The notes under the pieces were generated by a model. It was not told the origin of the DNA. It saw only the letters and a program-made list of their open reading frames with translations, and made no database searches. A program made the position numbers and the translations under genes. Shown piece after piece: positions 8,901 through 15,437 of a DNA stretch of 64,000 bases. Position 1 is the stretch's first letter, and every line of letters begins with the position of its first letter. This stretch comes from Acidovorax radicis N35 (lineage in GTDB: Bacteria; Pseudomonadota; Gammaproteobacteria; Burkholderiales; Burkholderiaceae_C), in contig NZ_AFBG01000022.1 in the NCBI RefSeq assembly GCF_000204195.1, positions 124,001 to 188,000 on the forward strand, in the 5' to 3' direction.

Positions 8901-11703
8901 GGTGCCAACGGCTCACGGCCTGCCGGTGCACGGTGCGCACCACGGCATCGCCCAGCAACAGAGCCTGCTGCGGCAGCAGGGCCAGGTGCCACACGCCGCT
9001 GGCCAGGGCACGCAGCAGGTCGCCTGAGGCTTCGTGCACAAAACGCATGCCGACCAGCCCAAAACGGCTGGGCACCCAGCCCGCCAGTGCACCCATCAGC
9101 GGCGCAGCCACATAGGCCGCCACCACCAGCGCGAGCGTACTGGCCAAAGGCAGGCCCAGCCCCACCATGGCCAACACCACCAGCACCAGCGATGCGGGTG
9201 CCACGAGCGAACGGCGCAAGTTGTCCAGCAGCTTCCAGCGGTTGGTGGGTGAGAGGCCCCAGCGATGGGCTTGGGCCAGAAAGGGCCACAGCTGCCAGTC
9301 GCCCCGCGTCCAGCGGTGCAGGCGGGCGGTGGCGGTGTCGCTGTGCTCGGGCTCGGACTCCACCAGCGTCACATCGCTGACAACGGCGCAGCGTGCCAGC
9401 GCGCCTTCAAGCAGGTCGTGGCTCAGCACCTGGTCGGCGGGCAGGCGCCCGCCCAGCACGGCGTGCACGGTGGCCACATGCAGCAGGCCCTTGCCAGTGA
9501 AACTGCCTTCGGCAAAAAAATCCTGGTACACGTCGGAGGTCATGGCGCTGTACGGGTCCAGTCCCTGCTGGCCCGCAAACAGCCACTGCCACAACGAGGT
9601 GGTGGCAGACGTGGGCAGTGGCGCGAGCACCCGGGGCTGCAGGATGCCGTAGCCCTGCACCACGCGCTGGCCTGTGGCATCCAGCCGGGGTTGGTTCTCG
9701 GGGTGTTCGGCCACGCCCACCAGGCTGCGCAGACGGCCCGGGGGCAGCTGCGTATCGCTGTCCAGCGTGAGCACATAGCGGGTCTGCGGTGCCAGGTGCG
9801 AGAGTTCGTCCAGGTCCAGGAAGGCGCCCTGCCCCCCCGTGGCGAGTGCGGCCACCAGCTGTTCGAGCTTTCCGCGCTTTCGCTCCCAGCCGATCCACTG
9901 CTGCTGCGTGGGGCTGTAGGTGCGCGCGCGGTGCAGCAGCACAAAACGCGGGGCACTGCCTGGAGTGACGGGATGCTGCTGGTTCAGGGCCTGCATCTGG
10001 CTCTGGGCATGGGCCAGCAGCGGGCCGTCTTCGGGCAGGTCTTGCACGTCGGCATCCACACCGTCTGTCAGCAGCGCAAACTGCGCACAGGGCTCGGGGT
10101 TGGCCAGGCAATGCAGGTGCAGGCGGTGCACCAGCCGGTCGATGGTGCCGGTGCTGCTGAGCAGGGCCGGGATCGCCACCAGCACACGTGCCGATGCCGG
10201 AATGCCCGCTGGCAGCAGGTAGCGGGGCATGTACGTGGGCCGGACGGATTCGCCAATGAGCCGGTTCACCACGGCCACCACGATCTCGGACACGGGCAGC
10301 AGCAACAAGGCGGCCACCAGCGCCAGGCCCGCAAGATGGGCTGCACTGGCCGAGGGCCCTGGTGGCATGCCCCACAGGGGCGCCATCAGCCAGGCCAGCA
10401 GGCCGAGCGAGCCCAGCAGCAAGGCGCCCAGGTACAGCGGCACACGCGACAGACCCACCGCAGAACGCCACAGGGCCACCGCATCGGTGGCATGGCGGCC
10501 TGTACCGAGGGTGTGCTCCAGCTGGCTGCGCCCGGCGCCTTGCAGCCAATAGCCTGCCAACGCCTGCGCGCCTTCAGGCTCATCCAGAGGCTCGCCCTGG
10601 CCGCCCGACATCAGCACCAGCAGCGCCTGTGCCACGGCGGCCTCACCCTGCCCGCTGCGGGCCGACAGGTTTTCAATGCCGTGCAAGGTGGTGTTGCGCG
10701 TGGACTCGTCCTCGGCCGCGAACACGGGCGACTGCAGCATGGCGCGCAGCACCAGGCTGGTCTGGCTGATGATGTCGGACCAGTCGGCCGCGCCCACCCG
10801 CCGCAGCGCCGTGACGGCATTGCCCATGCTCAGCTGGTCCGCGGCCTGGTTGATCTGCTGCTGGGCCTGCAGCGCCACCAGGTCAGGCACAGCGGTCAAC
10901 AACCACTGCTGCACCGGCAACAAGGGCTGCGCCGGTGTATGCCCTCCCGGCGTTCTGCGCCCCGCCATGGATTGCGCCAGATGGGCCAGGAACACGGGGG
11001 CCACACCGCGCTGCTCCATGGCAGCGCACGCAGCGTCCAGGGTCTGGGTAGTCAGCTCCTCGCAGTGGGTGGCGCACAGGCTGGCCAGCTCCTGCGCAGC
11101 CTTGTGGCTGGCCAGGCGCTCGGCCAGGCGGCGCAGGTTTTCGATGAACACCACGCGCAGCGTGGTGGGCAACGCCCACAGCTCCCCCAGGCTCAGCTCG
11201 CGGGTCTCCTGGTAAGCGTTCAGGTAGTGCACCAACAGCGATTCATCGAACGCGCTGTCGGTGTGGGCCACAAACGACCAGGCCACACCGTACACACGCG
11301 GCAGGCCCACCAACGGGGCGCCTTTGAGCACCGGCAGCGAGCGGTAGTAACGCGGCGGCAGCCCGGCCCGGATCTCCTTGAGCTGGCTTTCGATCAGATG
11401 GAAGTTGTCAAACAGCCATTCAGCGGCGGGGCTGATGGCATGCTCGTCGTGGGGCGCGTCGAACAGGTAGCGGTGCGCAGCCCGCAACGCGCGGATGTTG
11501 CTCTGCAGACGCGGGTAAAACGTGGTGCGGCCAAAGGGTGCCTTGCCCGCGTCGTGGGAGGAACCGAGGTGCCGGCCATGCTCTTCGAAGCGGGCTGCGC
11601 CAAACACTTCGGCCCGCAGGGGCTCCAGCACCGGGCCTGCCCGGGCATCGAGCATGCGATCCATCGCGGAAGAAACCCAGGGCCATGGTGTGCGTAAGCC
11701 CAT
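2971..11703 (-). CDS. ndvB: Cyclic beta-1,2-glucan synthase (GT84 + GH94, NdvB/ChvB type)
   Basis: A giant 2910-residue inner-membrane enzyme, close to the usual length of NdvB/ChvB. Membrane segments are visible near residues 415-480, 825-880 and 955-1005. The cytoplasmic glycosyltransferase part has a DSD motif (LTLDSDTQLP, about 644-653) and an HRWTRGDWQ sequence near 795-803 that fits a processive transferase. The C-terminal half resembles glycosyl hydrolase family 94 phosphorylases, with GGDWNDG near 2554-2560 carrying the expected acidic catalytic residue. Family members build linear beta-1,2-glucan from UDP-glucose on the protein, trim it and cyclise it for export to the periplasm. The start at 11703 is chosen over an upstream ATG (11802) because a purine-rich GGGGG site precedes it and the longer form would overlap the gene before it. 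Confidence 0.92.
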   Translation of the reverse strand: MGLRTPWPWVSSAMDRMLDARAGPVLEPLRAEVFGAARFEEHGRHLGSSHDAGKAPFGRTTFYPRLQSNIRALRAAHRYLFDAPHDEHAISPAAEWLFDNFHLIESQLKEIRAGLPPRYYRSLPVLKGAPLVGLPRVYGVAWSFVAHTDSAFDESLLVHYLNAYQETRELSLGELWALPTTLRVVFIENLRRLAERLASHKAAQELASLCATHCEELTTQTLDAACAAMEQRGVAPVFLAHLAQSMAGRRTPGGHTPAQPLLPVQQWLLTAVPDLVALQAQQQINQAADQLSMGNAVTALRRVGAADWSDIISQTSLVLRAMLQSPVFAAEDESTRNTTLHGIENLSARSGQGEAAVAQALLVLMSGGQGEPLDEPEGAQALAGYWLQGAGRSQLEHTLGTGRHATDAVALWRSAVGLSRVPLYLGALLLGSLGLLAWLMAPLWGMPPGPSASAAHLAGLALVAALLLLPVSEIVVAVVNRLIGESVRPTYMPRYLLPAGIPASARVLVAIPALLSSTGTIDRLVHRLHLHCLANPEPCAQFALLTDGVDADVQDLPEDGPLLAHAQSQMQALNQQHPVTPGSAPRFVLLHRARTYSPTQQQWIGWERKRGKLEQLVAALATGGQGAFLDLDELSHLAPQTRYVLTLDSDTQLPPGRLRSLVGVAEHPENQPRLDATGQRVVQGYGILQPRVLAPLPTSATTSLWQWLFAGQQGLDPYSAMTSDVYQDFFAEGSFTGKGLLHVATVHAVLGGRLPADQVLSHDLLEGALARCAVVSDVTLVESEPEHSDTATARLHRWTRGDWQLWPFLAQAHRWGLSPTNRWKLLDNLRRSLVAPASLVLVVLAMVGLGLPLASTLALVVAAYVAAPLMGALAGWVPSRFGLVGMRFVHEASGDLLRALASGVWHLALLPQQALLLGDAVVRTVHRQAVSRWHLLEWTTAEAAQNTLTTSLHATLRRHKAAPLLALGCGVALWAGGSLDPSAPWALVGALLALWALSPLLVWLANRVPSGGGSPTLSSQDQDLLHGVARDTWRLFERCVDAHNHHLPPDNLQTAPYEMVAHRTSPTNIGLYLLSASCARQFGWIGTLELLDRLEATLATLQAMERHRGHFLNWYDTETLQPLHPRYVSTVDSGNLCAHLVAVAQACSALAAQPLSPQAGEQAIRASLARLQPRLGIHHLGMRGLQHPSALSRLLGLRPPDPAHLPEATAFRALLAQAQDELRSMAQPRHPAIVHSPPTAQDELLWLLADHLATLQSVDRDQQAAHSGGAPDATRRLMALAEALDALAWQADFRFLYHPRRHLLHIGYRVDEQQLDTSFYDLLASESRTTSLLAVAKGDLPVRHWAALGRPLFANGHHAVLRSWSGSMFEYLMPTLVMDEPYHSALGEAGRSALREHVALVQGLGKDMPWGISECAYSGRDHTLAYQYAPQGVPRLALRRAPVGELVIAPYATALATQVDARAACANFRTLAALSARGRYGFYEALDFTPERQTHGERLTLVSTYMAHHQGMTIVALANVLLRGVAQRWGTAHARIEAVLPLLQERAPRELPTLQATPPRLPPHARQQKTPDHVRSVTPGAHALEPTHLLGNGRYSVTLRANGAGWSRWHQTGITRWRDDALRDAHGSFLYVRQMGSSVPASVTSHPAPDARAVYGSIFHTDRVCFDALWPGLRVHATVWVSPEDDIELRKVVVSNLGDEVIELELISALDITLATHAADEAHPAFSNLFIAADWLPEQQALRFIRTPRLQTETTLQATHFVADAEGNVLGLRCQTDRQLWLGRNHTPGQPLALLSRVPEAPAALDTGLDPVAALGVMLRIAPGAQACVTFATAASPDPATLLAIIDKYRQPTYVERASAMSATLASIQWASHRPHRDYLPALQALTTALVFTLPKIHAVPAGLLAEPQGAPRVCDRRVLWQLGLSGDRPIVLVMAGSPQGMGLLRTLAQALREWAHGGVACDLVVLSSESHSYHMPLQRELTLLREHHDADLAAHTGPAVTSLRVLRIDELSAPQLGTLASLARITLQADGHALMHQMKAWVAAHGASMASPWRGGATDEVPTHQGSTRVPAPVGGFAPVTGTFGFEVSAALRPAKPWVNVLANAQLGAMVSESGAGNTWALNSRLNQLTAWSNDPVADPPAEWLLLQDRRTREVWSLTPSAWGAADVVYGVEHAQGTTTIRHRRGSLDVAVRWCVDPITAIKQVHVQVRNLGNRREHLRLVGMVEWMMGEKRGDRATLATAPCFAPLPDGRLLGLLCTQTEAAAGFGGGTAFFCEASAGPGTDDRANDSLDWTCDRREFFDAQGDLVVPLQLGQRSGFGLDPCAALSRMVTLRAGAAFERVYLMGYAPTEAAARTLGAEAMAVAARVREKATLDGWNLLLGATQVATPDPLFDVLVNRWLLYQTVSSRLYAKAGFYQAGGATGYRDQLQDAMALAWAQPGTLRAQIVLCASRQFEAGDVQHWWHTPGGAGVRTHFSDDLLWLPFACAHYLERTADKSLLEEQVAFLEGSAIPEGAEDIYESPGASTTTASVYEHAARTIDRSLRTGAHGLPLMGGGDWNDGMNRVGDGGRGESVWLAWFLCAIVTDWIPLARDQGDLDRVQRWDTALIGWRAALENQAWDGDWYQRAFFDDGTALGSHTRDEGRIDLIAQAWAVLSGAAAPERQRGAMDAVEAHLVNPAAGLIQLLAPSLRHASPSAGYIQAYPPGVRENGGQYAHGGVWALMAAAELAVQRLDEHPGAFDVPYRYFTYLSPAHRAQHPVWGPVYAVEPYVMAADIYSQPPYVGRGGWSWYTGAAGWLHRAAVESIVGLQMRAQELFFTPCLPSHWPGAELTLVRGGRTLRFILVRMAPGAGPPSLPVNAPAGACWLQVGERLRWVDLSSDLCCVIPLPVHADTVSGAVQYPRMGAIW

Positions 11704-11714
11704 GCGCTTGCCCC

Positions 11715-11957
11715 CTATCGCACCAGCGATACGGCCCCCACCAGCAACGTGACCAGGAGTGCAACAGTCACCACATGTTCTGCAACCAAGGCCTGCAGCC
11801 ATGCAGCGCCAGCGAGAAACTGGTCCAACGGCCCCCGCAACGCGCCGCAGTGCACCAGATGTTCACCCAGGTGGGAGAGTTCCAGCAGCGAGATGTCTGC
11901 CGGCTGCCCCACGGAAGACGTGTCCCACGCAGAGGCAAGGGTGGATGGATGGGACAT
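11715..11957 (-). CDS. Small hypothetical membrane protein upstream of the glucan synthase
   Basis: An 80-residue reading frame starting with ATG behind a clear CAGGAG ribosome site and ending 11 bases before the glucan synthase start, so the two genes are very likely co-transcribed. The N-terminal half is polar and the last 25 residues form one hydrophobic segment (VTVALLVTLLVGAVSLV) ending in a single arginine, which suggests a tail-anchored or single-pass membrane protein. I do not recognise the family. Its position points to an accessory or regulatory role for the synthase, but that is inference only. Confidence 0.6.
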   Translation of the reverse strand: MSHPSTLASAWDTSSVGQPADISLLELSHLGEHLVHCGALRGPLDQFLAGAAWLQALVAEHVVTVALLVTLLVGAVSLVR

Positions 11958-12340
11958 GGGCGGCTCCTGGTACAAGTGAATGGCGCAACCGCGTGGCGGG
12001 TACGCTCCGATCCTCTTGTACAAGGGGCAGATACTGCGCGTCTGTGCGCTGTCGAACAGACCACCGCGGGCCTGTTTTTTGCCCAGGCACCTCACCACCT
12101 GATGCCTGGCCTTGCCGGCACAGCTTTTGGCGACGCGGGCTGCGTTGACACCGCCTCAAATGCTACTATTTTTATAGCACATTGCGCAATCTAACAAAGC
12201 GCCAACGGCCGATTTGACCCAAAAATATCGAATCAACCACCGCTCAGTAGCAGCACGGCAGAGGGCAGAGCCGGTCCATCGGGGGCCTGTGGCTTTTCAG
12301 AGGAGATGTTGAACGCACATCACCGTACATCCCACACCGC
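11958..12340. other. 383-bp intergenic region: promoter area of the glucan-synthase unit
   Basis: No gene is seen. The half nearest the small membrane gene contains a perfect 10-bp palindrome CTTGTACAAG at 12015-12024, and its half TACAAG recurs at 11971-11976, so a repressor or activator site is possible. The region also holds one dispersed repeat (12161-12226). The promoter of the minus-strand unit should lie here; I cannot assign hexamers with confidence. Confidence 0.4.
12161..12226 (+). repeat. Dispersed 66-bp repeat, copy A (TGCTA...GCGC family)
   Basis: The copy has the order shared by the family: a TGCTA start, an A/T run with ATAGC, a small inverted core (TTGCGC ... AAGCGCC), a GGCC-like block and a TTTGA...AAAAA tail. 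It lies free between genes. Related copies are at 15386, 20745, 41568, 51868 and 57924, all in the same orientation. Confidence 0.7.
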
Positions 12341-12790
12341 TCAGGCAACCTGGGCGGCCTCGCGCAGGCTGTCCACCAACGCCCGCAGCCCGGCCAGGTA
12401 GGAGTGGGGCCCGAAGCCCTGCACCGTGGCCTTGACGGCGGGCGAGATGATGGAGTGCGCGCGCCAGGCTTCGCGCGCGGCGATATTGGACATGTGCACT
12501 TCGATCACCGGGAAAGGCATGGCCTTGATGGCGTCGTGCAGCGGCACGCCGTGCTGTGTCAGGCCCGCAGGATTCACGAGTGCGCCCTGCGCTGCATCGA
12601 TGTTCGCGTGCAGGAAGTCGATGAGCGCGCCCTCATGGTTGGACTGCACGATGTCGAGCTCCACACCCAGCTCTGTAGCGAGCTTGAGCAAACGCTCGTT
12701 GATCTGGGCCAGCGTGGTGGTGCCATAGATATGGGGTTCGCGGCGCCCGAACAGGTTGAGGTTGGGGCCGTGGAGGATGAGAATTTTCAT
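12341..12790 (-). CDS. aroQ: Type II 3-dehydroquinate dehydratase-like protein, probably catabolic
   Basis: A 149-residue protein with the typical type II dehydroquinase start HGPNLNLFGRREPHIYG, including the flexible-loop arginine (R17) and catalytic tyrosine (Y22). N73, D86, E97, H99, S101 and R110 fit the known active-site set. The substrate-contacting histidine six residues after the asparagine is replaced by Gln79, with a histidine one residue later. The family converts 3-dehydroquinate to 3-dehydroshikimate. The gene follows an orphan TRAP binding protein by 19 bases and both face an IclR regulator, which suggests use of an imported hydroxylated cyclic acid rather than aromatic biosynthesis. 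The ATG at 12790 is chosen because the longer frame would run into the upstream gene. Confidence 0.82.
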   Translation of the reverse strand: MKILILHGPNLNLFGRREPHIYGTTTLAQINERLLKLATELGVELDIVQSNHEGALIDFLHANIDAAQGALVNPAGLTQHGVPLHDAIKAMPFPVIEVHMSNIAAREAWRAHSIISPAVKATVQGFGPHSYLAGLRALVDSLREAAQVA

Positions 12791-12809
12791 AGGTTTCGGA
12801 CCAGGTGGC

Positions 12810-13811
12810 TTACTTGCGGATGCGGGCGAGTTCGTCGTTGTAGAGCTTGACGATCGCCGGGTCATAGGTGGCCGCGAACTTCTCGATCACGGGCTTGGCG
12901 ATCTGCTGCATGCGCGCCAGCTCGGCGGGCGTGATCTCGTTGTAGGCCATGCCTTTGGCCTGCAGGTCACCCACCGAACGCTGCGCTGCGGCGCGGCTCA
13001 CCTGGCGCTGGTAGCCACGCGACTCGCTGGCCGCGTCGTGCATCATCTTCTGCTCGGCGGGGGTGAGCTGGTCCCAGAACTTCTTGCTCACCAGCACGAT
13101 GTTGGCGGCGTACACGTGGTTGGTGGCGCTCACGTACTTCTGCACCTCGAACATCTTGTTCGACAGGATCACCGCATAGGGGTTCTCCTGTCCGTCCACG
13201 GCCTTGGCTTCCAGCGCGCCGTACAGCTCGGCAAACGGCATGGGCACAGGGTTGGCCTTGAAGGCCTTGAAGGTCTCCAGGAACACCGGGTTGGGGATCA
13301 CGCGCAGCTTGAGTCCATCAAAATCATCGGCCTTGGTGATGGGGCGCCTGCTGTTGGTCACGTTGCGAAAACCGAGGTCCCAGTAGCCCAGGGCCACCAG
13401 GCCCTTCTCGGGCAATCGGGCGATCAGCGCCTGGCCCAGCGGGCCGTCGAGCAGCGCATCGGCCTGCGCAAAGTTGGCCACCGAGAAGGGGAAGTCCACC
13501 AACCCGAATTCCTTGACGATGCCGGCCAGCGAGGTGGTGGCCGGGGCCGACATCTGCTGCACACCGCCCTGCAGCGCCGACTGCTGCTGCATCTCGTTGC
13601 CCAGCTGCGAGGCGGGGAACTCCATCACCTTCATCTTGCCGCCGCTCTTGGCCGCCAGCAGCTCGCTAAAACGCTTGACGCCAAAGCTCACGGGGTGGTC
13701 GGCATTGTTCAGGTGCCCGAAGCGGATCACGCGCTCCTGCTGCGCGGCGGCGGGCAGCGCCATCAAGAAGGACAGGCCAGCGGCCGCCAGGAGGCAAGCA
13801 GTTTTTTTCAC
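12810..13811 (-). CDS. TRAP transporter solute-binding protein (DctP family), no permease nearby
   Basis: A 333-residue periplasmic binding protein with a signal peptide cleaved after about residue 23 (ALPAAAQQ). The remainder matches the DctP/TAXI-like TRAP receptor pattern (IRFGHLNNADHPVSFGVKRF, later LKLRVIPNPVF, with the conserved arginine that binds the substrate carboxylate). TRAP systems need two membrane subunits (DctQ, DctM), and none is encoded in this window, so the receptor must use a permease elsewhere. It is the first gene of the unit with the AroQ-like protein and is divergent from an IclR regulator. The substrate is unknown; a quinate- or shikimate-like carboxylate is the contextual guess. 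Confidence 0.9.
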   Translation of the reverse strand: MKKTACLLAAAGLSFLMALPAAAQQERVIRFGHLNNADHPVSFGVKRFSELLAAKSGGKMKVMEFPASQLGNEMQQQSALQGGVQQMSAPATTSLAGIVKEFGLVDFPFSVANFAQADALLDGPLGQALIARLPEKGLVALGYWDLGFRNVTNSRRPITKADDFDGLKLRVIPNPVFLETFKAFKANPVPMPFAELYGALEAKAVDGQENPYAVILSNKMFEVQKYVSATNHVYAANIVLVSKKFWDQLTPAEQKMMHDAASESRGYQRQVSRAAAQRSVGDLQAKGMAYNEITPAELARMQQIAKPVIEKFAATYDPAIVKLYNDELARIRK

Positions 13812-13891
13812 AGGGACTTCTCCAACAAAAAGAGACCAGGGTTGTGCACCCCAGGCCCGGGGTGCATCTGGGACTGCATCGTATGAATAAA

Positions 13892-13908
13892 GTGGAAACT
13901 GTTTCCAC
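13892..13908. promoter_or_regulatory. Perfect 17-bp palindrome, probable IclR operator
   Basis: GTGGAAAC-T-GTTTCCAC is a perfect 8-1-8 inverted repeat lying between the divergent DctP and IclR genes. It closely resembles the IclR box described in E. coli (TGGAAATnATTTCCA). A further half-site (TAGAAAC) follows within a few bases. Its place between the two starts suggests that the IclR protein controls both transcripts. Confidence 0.75.
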
Positions 13909-14005
13909 AGTAGAAACCCTTTAACAATTTTTGATACATTGCGCCGGAAGAACCAGCGCTTGGGTATCCCGACAAAACCAGTTCACGATCACAAAAAGCC
14001 CCGCC

Positions 14006-14788
14006 ATGAGCAGCATCCTTGAACGCAGTTTCAAAGTCCTGGAGCACCTTGCACCGCACCCGGAAGGCAAGGCCCTGTCGAGCCTGGCCTCCGAACTGGA
14101 CATGCCACTGAGCGCCACGCACCGCCTGCTGGCCGAGTTGATCCGTTGCGGCTACGTGCGGCAGGACCAGAGCCAGGGCAACTACATGCTCACCATCAAG
14201 CTGGTGTCGCTGGGCCTGGGCTATCTGAGCGCCACGGGCGTGGTGGACATTGCCCAGCCCCTGCTGGACCGGCTGGCCGCCGAATCTGGCGAGCTGGTGC
14301 GTCTGGCCGTGGTGGACGGTGATGCGCTGACCTTTGTGGCCAAGGCGCAAGGGGCCGTGCGCGGCCTGCGCTACGACCCGGACATGGGCCTGTCGGTCAA
14401 CCTGTCGTGCAGCTCGGCCGGCCATGCCTGGCTGTCCACGATGAGCGATGAAGAGGCCTTGGCCCTGGTAGCACGCCAGGGCTTTGGCAAGCCCGAGGAC
14501 TACGGCCCCAACGCCCCCACCACCGTGAAGGCCCTGCTGGCCTACCTGCGCACCGCACGGCAGCAGGGCTTCAGCACCATCGTCGAGGTGTTTGCACCGG
14601 CCATGGCGGCCATGGCCGCGCCCATCCGACGGGGCAACGGCACGGTGATCGGGGTGGTGACCATTGCGGGCCCGCTGGTGCGCCTGACGCCCGAGCGCAT
14701 GCAGGCCCTGGGCCCTGCCCTGCTGAACACCACGCACGAGCTGGCCATGGCCAGCGCGGGGTCGCCCCTGCTCAAAAAGCGCGGTTGA
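14006..14788 (+). CDS. IclR family transcriptional regulator, divergent from DctP-aroQ
   Basis: A 260-residue protein with an N-terminal winged helix (about residues 5-65: ILERSFKVLEHLA, then LASELDMPLSATHRLLAEL) and a C-terminal effector domain typical of IclR regulators (about 80-250). The ATG at 14006 fits the usual family start; a longer frame from 13931 adds 25 unlikely residues that would overlap the promoter. It is divergent from the TRAP receptor/AroQ-like pair with a perfect palindrome between them and is probably their repressor or activator. The effector is unknown, but PcaR/PobR-like members sense aromatic or alicyclic acids. Confidence 0.9.
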   Translation: MSSILERSFKVLEHLAPHPEGKALSSLASELDMPLSATHRLLAELIRCGYVRQDQSQGNYMLTIKLVSLGLGYLSATGVVDIAQPLLDRLAAESGELVRLAVVDGDALTFVAKAQGAVRGLRYDPDMGLSVNLSCSSAGHAWLSTMSDEEALALVARQGFGKPEDYGPNAPTTVKALLAYLRTARQQGFSTIVEVFAPAMAAMAAPIRRGNGTVIGVVTIAGPLVRLTPERMQALGPALLNTTHELAMASAGSPLLKKRG

Positions 14789-14793
14789 TCCGT

Positions 14794-15384
14794 TCAGCCT
14801 CTGGGTGCAAACAGCGCCAGGGTCTCGTGCGCAAACGCGCCCTCGATCTCCAGCATGCGCATCTTGGTGGTGGCGCCGCCACCGGCCGAAAAACCGCCTG
14901 TCTTGCCGTTCGCCGCCAGGATACGGTGGCACGGCACCACAGGCGCAAACGGGTTGTGGCCCAACGCCTGGCCCACGGCACGCGCGGCACCCGGCTCGCC
15001 CAACGCGGCAGCCATCTCGCCATAGGTCATGGTTTTTCCGGGTGGGATGCGGCGGGCCAGTTCATACACGCGGGCGTTGAAGGGGGCCACGGTGTCCAGC
15101 GCCAAGGGCACATCACACAGGTCGTCGTGCGCTCCTTCGAGCAAGGCCACCACACGCGCTGCCCAGGCTGCCACCTCGGGTGGCATCCCGCTTTCAGCGA
15201 GCTGCGGAAACCGGCGCTGCATGCGGGCACGCGTTGGCACCTCGCCAGCATCTTCCGGCAGCTGCACACCCACCAGCCGTGCACCCTGCCACGCAATGCC
15301 GCAGTGGCCAATGGCGGTTGGAAACAGCGCATAGCCGCTTGCGAAAGCGTGCGCCGTTTCGAGGGTGTGTGGCTCAGCAGACAT
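14794..15384 (-). CDS. ogt: Methylated-DNA--protein-cysteine methyltransferase
   Basis: A 196-residue suicide DNA-repair protein that takes alkyl groups from O6-alkylguanine onto its own cysteine. The active-site motif VVPCHRIL is intact with the acceptor cysteine at residue 152. The preceding helix-turn-helix region (PPGKTMTYGEMAAALGEPGAARAVGQAL) matches the minor-groove-binding part with its arginine finger. There is no AdaA-type N-terminal regulatory domain, so it is the Ogt form rather than Ada. The start codon lies two bases from a dispersed repeat that fills the gap to the gene before it. It converges on the IclR gene. Confidence 0.93.
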   Translation of the reverse strand: MSAEPHTLETAHAFASGYALFPTAIGHCGIAWQGARLVGVQLPEDAGEVPTRARMQRRFPQLAESGMPPEVAAWAARVVALLEGAHDDLCDVPLALDTVAPFNARVYELARRIPPGKTMTYGEMAAALGEPGAARAVGQALGHNPFAPVVPCHRILAANGKTGGFSAGGGATTKMRMLEIEGAFAHETLALFAPRG

Positions 15385-15385
15385 T

Positions 15386-15437
15386 TGCTATATTTTTAAT
15401 AGCTATTCACGCTTCTATATCAAGCGCCAGGGGCTTA
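15386..15437 (+). repeat. Dispersed repeat, copy B, contributing a stop codon
   Basis: TGCTATATTTTTAATAGCTA, the inverted core ACGCTT...AAGCGCC and GGGGCTTA follow the family order. The copy fills the entire gap between the ogt start (15384) and the end of the upstream SDR gene, and its right end (TTA at 15435-15437) is the SDR stop codon read on the minus strand. Confidence 0.75.

Noticed and set aside
9265-11697. An 810-codon open frame on the plus strand opposite the first part of the glucan synthase gene
   Set aside because: It has the same composition bias as the other shadow frames, no start context and no recognisable domain, while the minus-strand gene has clear motifs.
12015-12024. 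CTTGTACAAG as a quorum-sensing (lux-type) box
   Set aside because: It is only 10 bp, shorter than the usual 20-bp lux box, and no LuxR or LuxI gene is present in the window.
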